Origin: Deltaproteobacteria bacterium
GTDB lineage: Bacteria > Desulfobacterota > Syntrophia > Syntrophales > UBA2192
DNA length: 26,756 bases
Reading direction: 5' to 3'
NCBI GenBank assembly: GCA_026388445.1
Contig: JAPLJU010000038.1
Location: 1-26,756 of the forward strand
The position numbers and the translations under genes were made by a program. This document shows, in pieces, positions 14,976 through 21,494 of this stretch. Under the pieces are notes generated by a model. The model was not told the origin of the DNA. It did not search any database and saw only the letters and a list, made by a program, of their open reading frames with translations. How positions within the stretch are numbered: position 1 is the stretch's first letter; each line of letters begins with the position of its first letter.

Positions 14976-16206
14976 TAATGGGATAAAGGTCATCTCGGAA
15001 CAGATCGATCACGTCAGATCCGTGTCCATCGGCGTGTGGGTCCGATGCGGCTCACGCTATGAGAACGAAGACATCAATGGAACGGCCCATTTCATCGAGC
15101 ACATGCTCTTCAAGGGCACGGAGAGAAGATCAGCCTTTGATATCGCCTCGGAGATCGATTCTGTCGGCGGGATCATGAATGCCTTCACGGGCAAAGAGCT
15201 GACCGCCTTTTACGTGAAAGTCCCCGACTATCGCCTGCCACTTTCCATCGATCTCCTGGCGGATATCTTCAGCCGCTCGCTCTTTGACCCACAGGAGATC
15301 GAAAAGGAAAAGTCCGTCGTGCAGCAGGAGATCCACATGGTGGAGGACACGCCGGACGAATATATCCATGATTATTTCGAAAAGATCTTCTGGGATCACC
15401 ACCCCCTGGGACTTCCCGTCCTCGGGACGAAGGGATCCGTCCAGGGATTTACGAGGGAGGCACTTCTCGAGTTCTTCAAACGGAATTACCGGGGTGAGCA
15501 CCTGGTGTTGACTGCTGCTGGGCGTCTGGAGCATGAGGGACTCGTCGAGCTGGTCAGGGGTGCTTTCGGGGTCATGGAGGGATTTCAAGAAGGGATTCAG
15601 GAGCCTGTGCCGACCCCATCATCGAGAAGGGCCTGTGTTGAGCGGGACCTTGGGCAGGCCCACCTGATCATCGGGACACCGGCACCGTCCACTGTGGATC
15701 CCAGAAGATTCGCAGGAATCCTCATGAATGCAATCCTCGGTGGAAGCATGAGCTCGAGGCTCTTTCAGGAAATCCGGGAAAAAAGGGGACTCGCTTACGC
15801 CATCCGTTCCTACATCGTTTCCTACCGGGACGTGGGGATGCTGAACATCTATGTGGGGACCTCCCAGGACAAGGTCAGGGATGTCATCGAGCTGATTCGG
15901 GATGAGTTGAGGCGGATGAAGAAGGAGCACCTGACGGACCGGGAAATGCAGCTGGCCAGGGAACTGATCAAGGGGAATCTGCTGCTCGGGCTTGAGAGTA
16001 CGGACAATCGGATGTCCAGGCTCGCGACCAATGAAATTTATTTCGGGCGTCACATTCCCTTCGAGGAGATCGTTCGTCACATTGATGCCGTGCAGAAGGA
16101 GGATATCCGGGGTCTCGCCGCTGAAATGTTCGATGCGTCGACGCTCTCGATGGCCGCACTCGGAAACGTGTCCGAAAAGGACCTGGAAGGCGCCGCTCAT
16201 TTGTAG
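14953..16206 (+). CDS. M16 family zinc metallopeptidase
   Basis: The protein resembles mitochondrial processing peptidase beta subunits and the bacterial YmxG/PqqL-type peptidases encoded after pnp. The 417 residues have the inverted zinc motif HFIEH at 46-50 and the third zinc ligand Glu126 (SVVQQEIHMVEDTPDEY), with the spacing typical of active members. The C-terminal half contains the M16 partner domain, with GGSMSSRLFQEIREKRGLAYAI as its glycine-rich signature. No signal peptide is visible, so it is probably cytoplasmic. AGGGGAG precedes the ATG, which lies inside pnp. Its natural substrate is not known. Confidence 0.93.
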   Translation: MYRKTVLDNGIKVISEQIDHVRSVSIGVWVRCGSRYENEDINGTAHFIEHMLFKGTERRSAFDIASEIDSVGGIMNAFTGKELTAFYVKVPDYRLPLSIDLLADIFSRSLFDPQEIEKEKSVVQQEIHMVEDTPDEYIHDYFEKIFWDHHPLGLPVLGTKGSVQGFTREALLEFFKRNYRGEHLVLTAAGRLEHEGLVELVRGAFGVMEGFQEGIQEPVPTPSSRRACVERDLGQAHLIIGTPAPSTVDPRRFAGILMNAILGGSMSSRLFQEIREKRGLAYAIRSYIVSYRDVGMLNIYVGTSQDKVRDVIELIRDELRRMKKEHLTDREMQLARELIKGNLLLGLESTDNRMSRLATNEIYFGRHIPFEEIVRHIDAVQKEDIRGLAAEMFDASTLSMAALGNVSEKDLEGAAHL

Positions 16207-16208
16207 CC

Positions 16209-16655
16209 ATGGAAAAGATTCAGGTGTCCATCGAGAAACTGCCCGGTTGTGATGACATTGAGTTCCCACGATACATGACGGAGTGCGCGGCGGGGATGGA
16301 CGTCTTTGCAGCCGTGAAGGAGGCGGAAATCCTCCAGCCGGGAGAAAGGAAGATCATTCCGACGGGAATCCGGATCGCCCTTCCTGCGGGATACGAGGCC
16401 CAGATCAGACCGAGAAGCGGACTGGCGATCCGGAACGGGATCACGCTTCTCAACACCCCCGGGACCATCGATTCGGATTATCGCGGTGAGATCGGGATCA
16501 TCATGATTAATCACGGGCAGGAGCCCTTCGAAGTCAAACGGGGTGATCGCATTGCCCAGATGACCGTCCATCGGGTCTGCAGGGTTTTGTGGCATTCGAC
16601 CTCTTTCCTGCAACCCACAGTCAGGGGGGACGGCGGTTTCGGGCACACCGGATGA
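16209..16655 (+). CDS. dut: dUTP diphosphatase
   Basis: dUTPase hydrolyses dUTP to dUMP, keeping uracil out of DNA and feeding thymidylate synthesis. All five motifs of the trimeric family are present in 148 residues: I AGMDVFA (28-34), II RPRSGLA (67-73), III GTIDSDYRGEI (85-95), IV RGDRIAQM (111-118) and V RGDGGFGHTG (139-148). Motif V ends the protein and supplies the phenylalanine that caps the uracil ring. The start ATG lies 2 nt after the M16 gene stop, so it is clearly the last gene of that operon segment. Confidence 0.97.
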   Translation: MEKIQVSIEKLPGCDDIEFPRYMTECAAGMDVFAAVKEAEILQPGERKIIPTGIRIALPAGYEAQIRPRSGLAIRNGITLLNTPGTIDSDYRGEIGIIMINHGQEPFEVKRGDRIAQMTVHRVCRVLWHSTSFLQPTVRGDGGFGHTG

Positions 16656-16677
16656 AGAGATTTTTTTCTGATGGGGG

Positions 16678-17880
16678 ATGGTTGAAACCATGAAGAAGCG
16701 GAAAGTCCAGAAGACCTATCAGGAGATCAACGAAAAGATCCGGCAACGGAAGGTTGTCGTGGTCACGGCCGAGGAGATGATCGACATCGTCGAGCGGCAC
16801 GGCGAGGTGGAGGCCGCCAGAAAGGTGGATATCGTGACGACGGGGACATTCGGTCCCATGTGCTCCTCCGGGGCTTTCCTGAACTTCGGGCACACCTCTC
16901 CCCGTCTGAAGGCCATGAAGGTGTGGCTCAACGACGTGCCGGCTTACGGCGGCATTGCCGCCGTGGATTGTTACATCGGTGCGACGGAGGTTGTCGAGGG
17001 CGATCCCCTCAACAGCGTCCACCCGGGAGAATTCAATTACGGCGGCGGTCACGTCATTGAAGACCTGGTGGCTGGCAACAGCATCCGGCTGAGAGCGGAG
17101 GGCTACGGCACGGACTGCTACCCCGCCCGCCGGTCCGAACGGAACATTACCCTGCGTGACTTGCGGGACGCCATCCTCTTCAACCCGAGGAACGCCTACC
17201 AGAATTACAGTTGTGCCGTCAACCAGTCGGACAAGGCGATTTACACCTACATGGGAGTAATCCGGCCCCGCATGGCGAATGCGAATTATTCCACATCGGG
17301 GCAATTGAGCCCGCTATTCAACGACCCCTATTACATGACGATAGGCATCGGAACACGAATCTTTCTGGGCGGCGCGCAGGGCTTCGTCGCCTGGCCGGGC
17401 ACACAGCACAACCCGCGGGTGACGAGAGGTGAAAATGGCGTGCCGAAAAGCGGCGCGGGTACGCTTGCGGCCATAGGCAATCTGAAGAACATGAGCCCCG
17501 AGTGGCTTGTCGGTGCCAGCATGCTGGGATACGGGGTATCGCTCTATGTTGGCCTCGGCATCCCCATACCCATTCTGAATGAGGAGATCGCGAGGTATAC
17601 CGCCGTAAAGGATGAGGACATCTACACTCAGATTTACGACTACGGCAAGGATTATCCGCACGGGGGCGAGCTCAAGAGCCTGGGAGAGGTCAGTTACAAG
17701 GCGCTGAGAAGCGGGAAGATCGTCGTAAACAACAAGGAGATTCCCACAGCTCCGCTGTCCAGCTATTACAAGGCAAGGCAGATTGCCGAGATCCTGAAAA
17801 ACTGGATTGAGAAGGGAGAATTTATCCTGGGAGAGCCTCAGGAGCTTCTTCCCTCCGACGGGCTGCCGCAGACGAGATAA
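16678..17880 (+). CDS. DUF39 homocysteine biosynthesis protein (L-aspartate semialdehyde sulfurtransferase-like)
   Basis: The 400-residue protein matches the DUF39/HcyBio family. In methanogens a member works with a ferredoxin-like partner to make homocysteine from aspartate semialdehyde and a sulfide source, bypassing O-acetyl/succinyl-homoserine. Visible family stretches are DIVTTGTFGPMCSSGAFLNF, DCYIGATEVVEGDP, NYGGGHVIEDL, YGTDCYPAR and QGFVAWPGTQHNP. Candidate catalytic cysteines are 62, 98 and 147. The C-terminus ends without the CBS pair carried by some archaeal homologues. No NIL/ferredoxin partner gene is next to it. ATG 16678 directly abuts a GGGGG; ATG 16690, 12 nt after it, may be the real start. 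Function here is inferred from the family. Confidence 0.85.
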   Translation: MVETMKKRKVQKTYQEINEKIRQRKVVVVTAEEMIDIVERHGEVEAARKVDIVTTGTFGPMCSSGAFLNFGHTSPRLKAMKVWLNDVPAYGGIAAVDCYIGATEVVEGDPLNSVHPGEFNYGGGHVIEDLVAGNSIRLRAEGYGTDCYPARRSERNITLRDLRDAILFNPRNAYQNYSCAVNQSDKAIYTYMGVIRPRMANANYSTSGQLSPLFNDPYYMTIGIGTRIFLGGAQGFVAWPGTQHNPRVTRGENGVPKSGAGTLAAIGNLKNMSPEWLVGASMLGYGVSLYVGLGIPIPILNEEIARYTAVKDEDIYTQIYDYGKDYPHGGELKSLGEVSYKALRSGKIVVNNKEIPTAPLSSYYKARQIAEILKNWIEKGEFILGEPQELLPSDGLPQTR

Positions 17881-18041
17881 ATTTTGACTGTCATTCTCGC
17901 GGCCGGAGGCAAGCCGCTTATTTTCCAGGGCTCCACAGGCGGCAACCGTTATCCCCTTTGGGCAAACCTTCGGGATCTGCCGCATGGACGGCTCCATCAT
18001 GTCTCTATCGCGATGCGGTAGGGGAGGTCAGGGACAAGGCC

Positions 18042-18323
18042 ATGAAGCTTGGAAGAAGGTTCATAATGATCATTCTTCTGGTGATGGGTTTCCTGATCCT
18101 CTTTGGCAAGAAGGGGCTCATCGACAATTATAAGATGCGGCAAAGGGTTGCGGAACTGAGCACAACCAACGAGCAGGTGCTAAAAGAAAACAACAAGTTG
18201 AAGCATGAAATCCTCCTCCTTCGCAAGGACCCTAAATACATCGAGCAACTCGCCAGAGATGATCTAGGAATGGTCAAAAAAGGTGACATAATTTACCGAA
18301 TGAGCGACGAAAACAAGCCCTGA
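18042..18323 (+). CDS. FtsB/DivIC-family septum formation protein
   Basis: The 93-residue product has a short basic N-terminus (MKLGRRF), one membrane segment (about residues 8-22) and a coiled coil (about 30-62, RVAELSTTNEQVLKENNKLKHEILLL). The C-terminal motif YIEQLARDDLGMVKKGDIIYR is typical of FtsB/DivIC proteins, which bridge FtsL and FtsQ at the division site. The ATG at 18042 is chosen because it gives the usual short cytoplasmic tail; an in-frame ATG at 17958 would add 28 non-conserved residues. GGGGAGG at 18021-18027 is a plausible though distant ribosome site. Single-pass topology with the coiled coil outside is expected. Confidence 0.88.
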   Translation: MKLGRRFIMIILLVMGFLILFGKKGLIDNYKMRQRVAELSTTNEQVLKENNKLKHEILLLRKDPKYIEQLARDDLGMVKKGDIIYRMSDENKP

Positions 18324-18387
18324 AATAAACTGTCAAAAAGTCAGATCTCGGGTCAAAAATCGAGTCCCCCGCTGATGCTTAAATGAA

Positions 18388-18415
18388 ACCTTCCCCGGCA
18401 GAGTGAAGGTCTTTT
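18388..18415 (+). terminator. Weak intrinsic terminator after the FtsB-like gene
   Basis: ACCTTC (18388-18393) pairs with GAAGGT (18405-18410) around an 11-nt loop, followed by CTTTTATCTTTA. The stem is only 6 bp, so strength is doubtful, but its position about 65 nt after the stop codon and before the pil promoter is sensible. Confidence 0.35.
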
Positions 18416-18499
18416 ATCTTTAGTCCTCGTCACTTGCTGGCCCCCGCCCACCCCCCACCCAGGTTCAACCTCCCCGATTTCTTAGAGATACCCGGAACA

Positions 18500-18516
18500 T
18501 GGCACATTGCTTGCTT
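18500..18516 (+). promoter_or_regulatory. Sigma-54 (RpoN) -24/-12 promoter of pilMNOPQ
   Basis: TGGCAC at 18500-18505 and TTGCTT at 18511-18516 match the sigma-54 consensus TGGCAC-N5-TTGCW. The invariant GG (18501-18502) and GC (18513-18514) are exactly 10 nt apart. Transcription would start near 18526, 139 nt before pilM. Sigma-54 promoters need an enhancer-binding activator; PilR-type regulators play this part for pilus genes in other proteobacteria, but none is encoded in the window. Confidence 0.75.
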
Positions 18517-18522
18517 AATTTT

Positions 18523-18598
18523 ATGGCCGTTGGTCGAGGCATGTGAAGTGCAGTGTGTAAATGCATCAAAAAGCGGCGTCGAAAAACGCCTCGGCCAT
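18523..18598 (+). ncRNA. Structured pilM leader with mutually exclusive pairings
   Basis: Structure A is a local hairpin, GGCGT (18575-18579) with ACGCC (18586-18590), closed by a CGAAAA loop. Structure B is a long-range stem: CGAGGC (18535-18540) pairs with GCCTCG (18588-18593), and GGCC at the predicted transcript 5' end (18525-18528) can pair with GGCC (18593-18596). A and B share bases 18588-18590, so they exclude each other. It does not match the c-di-GMP-I (GEMM) consensus as I know it. A riboswitch or leader regulatory role is inference. Confidence 0.35.
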
Positions 18599-18664
18599 GA
18601 GGGGAAAGCTTAAAAAGCCTAACCATGATTTATTAATATAACCTGGACTCCGAAAGAGGATTTC

Positions 18665-19744
18665 ATGCGGACATTCAAGAATTTGTTCTCGGGAAAGAAG
18701 AAAATTGCCGGACTGGATATCGGATCGAGTTCTCTGAAACTGATTGAAATCAGTGAAAACTCGGAGGGTTACACTCTGAATAACTACAGTCAGGTCCCGC
18801 TCCCCAGGGGGGTCATTGCCGACGGTCACCTGGTCCAGCCAGGGGTTCTCATCGACCGGCTAAAACATCTCTTCAAACAATCCCGCTGTCAGACCAAAAA
18901 TGTAGTGACGTCCCTCTCCGGTTATTCCGTCATCGTGAAGAAAATCGGTTTTCCCTCCATGGACGAGGCGTCGCTCCGTGATTTGATCAGCGACGAGGTA
19001 GAGAAGTACCTGCCCTTCGGCGACATGAAAGAGGTGAATTTCGATTTCCAGATTCTCGGGGGAAGCGATGTCAACCCGGGTCAAATGGATGTATTGCTCG
19101 TCGCATCAAAAAAGGAGGTCATTGAAAGCTACGTCGGTGCCGTCAGGAAGGCCGGCCTGGAAGTGGCGATTGTGGACGTGGACTCCTTTGCGCTGGAAAC
19201 GATGTACGAGGAGAATTATGATTTTGCCCTCGACGACGTGGTCGTGCTCGTGAACATTGGCGCCAGCATGACCAACATCAATGTCCTCAAGGCGGGTGGT
19301 TCTATTTTTACGAGGGATTTTTCAATGGGCGGATACACCGTCACGGAAAACCTGCAGGAAAAATTAAAGGTTTCATTCGAGGAGGCCGAAAGAGTCAAAC
19401 TGGGAGCGGCCAAGGGAAACGGGCAACCGGACAATAATCTCCGGGAAGACCTGACCAGTTGTGCCGAGCCACTCCTCCTCGAAGTTGAACGATCCGTGGA
19501 TTATTTCAAGTCAACCTACCCCGGAAAGTATATCAAACAGGTTCTCCTCTGCGGGGGCAGCGCGAAACTGGCTGGATTGGATCGCGCCCTCACGGAACGG
19601 TTGAATATCGATGCGGAAATTGTGAACCCCTTCAAGAAAATTTCCTATGACCGGAAGGTATTCAGCCCGGCGGATATTGAGAATATCGGTCCGCAGGCGG
19701 CTGTCGGCGTGGGTCTGGCCCTGAGGAGGATTGGAGACAAATGA
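18665..19744 (+). CDS. pilM: Type IV pilus assembly protein PilM
   Basis: PilM is an actin/FtsA-like ATP-binding protein on the cytoplasmic face of the inner membrane; it binds the N-terminus of PilN and links the alignment complex to the pilus motor. The 359 residues contain phosphate motif 1 (KIAGLDIGSSSLKLIEI), phosphate motif 2 (VVVLVNIGASMTNINVL) and the adenosine motif (QVLLCGGSAKLAGLD). AGAGGA at 18655-18660 is the ribosome site. It is first in pilMNOPQ, downstream of a sigma-54 promoter, and its stop overlaps the pilN start in an ATGA junction. Confidence 0.96.
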   Translation: MRTFKNLFSGKKKIAGLDIGSSSLKLIEISENSEGYTLNNYSQVPLPRGVIADGHLVQPGVLIDRLKHLFKQSRCQTKNVVTSLSGYSVIVKKIGFPSMDEASLRDLISDEVEKYLPFGDMKEVNFDFQILGGSDVNPGQMDVLLVASKKEVIESYVGAVRKAGLEVAIVDVDSFALETMYEENYDFALDDVVVLVNIGASMTNINVLKAGGSIFTRDFSMGGYTVTENLQEKLKVSFEEAERVKLGAAKGNGQPDNNLREDLTSCAEPLLLEVERSVDYFKSTYPGKYIKQVLLCGGSAKLAGLDRALTERLNIDAEIVNPFKKISYDRKVFSPADIENIGPQAAVGVGLALRRIGDK

Positions 19745-20289
19745 TTAAAATAAACCTTCTTCCTTATCGAGAAAAGAAAAAAGAGGTCCACACAAAACGT
19801 GAGGGGCTTGCCCTCTTTCTGACCATCGGTCTTGTTCTGCTGTTTTTCGGCGCGGTTCACCTCTACATGGTGCAGAGCCTTGACAAGCTGAGGACCGAGG
19901 TCCGCAAGAGCGATGACGAGCTCAAAAAACTTGCCCAGCTCACCATGGACATCGGAAAATTTAAAAAGGACAAGGAGCTCCTCGAGAAAAAACTGCAGAT
20001 CATCAACGCCTTGGACCACAACAGGCTGGACCCCGTCTATCTCCTCGATGAGCTGACCGGCATGGTTCCGGCCGGACACCTGTGGATCAAGGCCATGACG
20101 GAGACGGACGTCGAGATAAAAATTGAGGGTTTTGCAAAGGATAACATCACGATCGCAGCGTTCATGAAGAACCTGGAGAAATCCAGATTTTTCCGATCGG
20201 TCGATCTTATCTCATCCAAGCAAACGGAGCTCGTGGGTTACAAGGTGAAACAGTTCACGCTGTCCTGCGGCCTCAAGAAGGGATTGTAA
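19741..20289 (+). CDS. pilN: Type IV pilus assembly protein PilN
   Basis: PilN is a single-pass inner membrane protein that binds PilM through its short cytoplasmic tail and pairs with PilO in the periplasm. The N-terminus MIKINLLPYREKKKE carries the conserved INLLPYRE motif that inserts into PilM. One membrane segment (about 22-43, LALFLTIGLVLLFFGAVHLY) is followed by a coiled coil and a small alpha/beta domain. The length of 182 residues is normal. The ATGA overlap with pilM implies coupled translation. Confidence 0.96.
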   Translation: MIKINLLPYREKKKEVHTKREGLALFLTIGLVLLFFGAVHLYMVQSLDKLRTEVRKSDDELKKLAQLTMDIGKFKKDKELLEKKLQIINALDHNRLDPVYLLDELTGMVPAGHLWIKAMTETDVEIKIEGFAKDNITIAAFMKNLEKSRFFRSVDLISSKQTELVGYKVKQFTLSCGLKKGL

Positions 20290-20291
20290 GA

Positions 20292-20930
20292 ATGGCACTC
20301 ACATTAGACGACATCAAGAACATGCCGCCGAAGCGGAAGGCCATGCTCCTCATTGTGGTTTTTCTTCTTCTCGGATTTGCTTACTACTCCGTCTATCTCC
20401 AGAAGGCCCTCTCGGACAAGGGTAAGCTCGAGGAGAATCTCGCCAGCCTGAAACAGCAGATTGCGCAGAAGCAACTGGTGATAGAGGAGATGAAGCGGTA
20501 TGAGAAAGAGATCGCCAACCTGAAGAAGGATCTCGAAATCGCCATGGCAAAGCTTCCGGAGCAAAAGGAGATCCCGGGCTTGCTGATTTCCGTCTCGGAA
20601 GCCGGTGGATACGGTGGTGTGGAGTTCCTTCTTTTCGAACCGATGGAACCCGTATGGAAGGAATTCTATGCGGAACTCCCCGTCAAGATCACCGTGAATG
20701 GCGGATATCACGACACAGCCCAGTTCTTCGAGCGGGTCGCAAAATTGCCCCGCATTGTCAACATCTCCAACATCGCCATGGAAAAGGCGAAAAACGAGAG
20801 CAAGTCCAATCTCACGACGACATGCCTGATCAAGACTTACATGTTCGGAGAGAAGGCTGAGGCGGCCAAAAAAGTCGACGACAAGGCCAAGAAGCCACCG
20901 GAAAAGAACATCAAGCAACCGCAAGGATAA
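20292..20930 (+). CDS. pilO: Type IV pilus assembly protein PilO
   Basis: PilO heterodimerises with PilN in the periplasm and connects the inner membrane platform to PilP and PilQ. The 212 residues comprise a cytoplasmic tail (MALTLDDIKNMPPKRK), a membrane segment (about 17-36), a coiled coil (about 40-88) and a ferredoxin-like domain with LPVKITVNGGYHDTAQFFERVAKLPRIVNIS. The C-terminal 25 residues are Lys/Ala/Pro-rich and look disordered. It begins 2 nt after the pilN stop and ends 6 nt before pilP. Confidence 0.95.
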   Translation: MALTLDDIKNMPPKRKAMLLIVVFLLLGFAYYSVYLQKALSDKGKLEENLASLKQQIAQKQLVIEEMKRYEKEIANLKKDLEIAMAKLPEQKEIPGLLISVSEAGGYGGVEFLLFEPMEPVWKEFYAELPVKITVNGGYHDTAQFFERVAKLPRIVNISNIAMEKAKNESKSNLTTTCLIKTYMFGEKAEAAKKVDDKAKKPPEKNIKQPQG

Positions 20931-20936
20931 TAGATC

Positions 20937-21494
20937 ATGTGCAATCATTTTCTGCGGCCCGTATCAGGGCGTCGAAACAGAGTGATATTGAAAAAGGCCA
21001 CCATGTGCTGGAAAGGGTCCGCCGCATTTTTCTTCACCGTGCTCGTGATTTCATGGCCCGTTCAGGGGCTCGCTCAAGCGGAGAAGGCGGCTGAAACTCA
21101 AAAGCCGGATGAGGCGGCCTCCTATCATTACGATCCGAAGGGTAAAACCGATCCCTTTAAGCCCTTTCTGAATCTCGAGGTGGCCAAGGTTACGACCGGC
21201 AAGCCCAACCGGAATGTCCCAAGGACACCCCTCCAGGAGATAGGGCTGGAACAGTTCAAGATGGTCGGCATCGCCCTCGGCGGCAACAAAAAGGTGGCCA
21301 TGGTGGAGGATCCCAAGGGAAAAGGCTATATCATCTCTGAGGGAACTCACATCGGGCATAACATGGGCCGGGTCGTCGAAATACTCCGGGACCGGATGAT
21401 CGTCGAGGAAAGATTCTTTGATGGAACGGGAAAGAACAAGACGCAGCGAACAGTCATAAAGCTTCATAAAGACGAAAAAGAGGGTAGATTATGA
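20937..21494 (+). CDS. pilP: Type IV pilus assembly protein PilP
   Basis: PilP is a periplasmic protein that binds PilN/PilO and the N0 region of the PilQ secretin. Up to 185 residues are encoded. The C-terminal part has the PilP beta domain (GLEQFKMVGIALGGNKKVAMVEDPKGKGYIISEGTHIG...VVEILRDRMIVEERFFDGTGK). The N-terminus is uncertain. ATG 20937 follows AAGGA at a fair distance, but GTG 20982 or ATG 21003 would leave a cleaner signal peptide around AAFFFTVLVISWPVQGLAQA. No lipobox cysteine is obvious after the hydrophobic core, so it may be a soluble periplasmic protein and not the usual lipoprotein. It overlaps pilQ by 4 nt. Confidence 0.92.
   Translation: MCNHFLRPVSGRRNRVILKKATMCWKGSAAFFFTVLVISWPVQGLAQAEKAAETQKPDEAASYHYDPKGKTDPFKPFLNLEVAKVTTGKPNRNVPRTPLQEIGLEQFKMVGIALGGNKKVAMVEDPKGKGYIISEGTHIGHNMGRVVEILRDRMIVEERFFDGTGKNKTQRTVIKLHKDEKEGRL

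Larger units (their letters stand above)
18324..18664. other. Intergenic region before pilM (regulatory, no gene)
   Basis: No open frame here looks coding. From left to right it holds two direct copies of GTCAAAAA, a weak terminator-like hairpin (18388-18410), a C-rich stretch around 18440-18460, a sigma-54 promoter (18500-18516) and a leader of about 139 nt that can form alternative hairpins before the pilM ribosome site AGAGGA. Confidence 0.7.

Noticed and set aside
17881..18041. Possible extra coding sequence upstream of the FtsB-like gene
   Set aside because: The in-frame extension from 17958 gives residues unlike any FtsB N-terminus, and the rest of the gap shows no frame or clear promoter.
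18541..18640. A c-di-GMP-I (GEMM) riboswitch before pilM
   Set aside because: Position is suggestive, but the conserved GCAC-AGGGCAAACC and GGGACGCAAAGCC blocks are not present, so I list the leader only as a structured element of unknown class.
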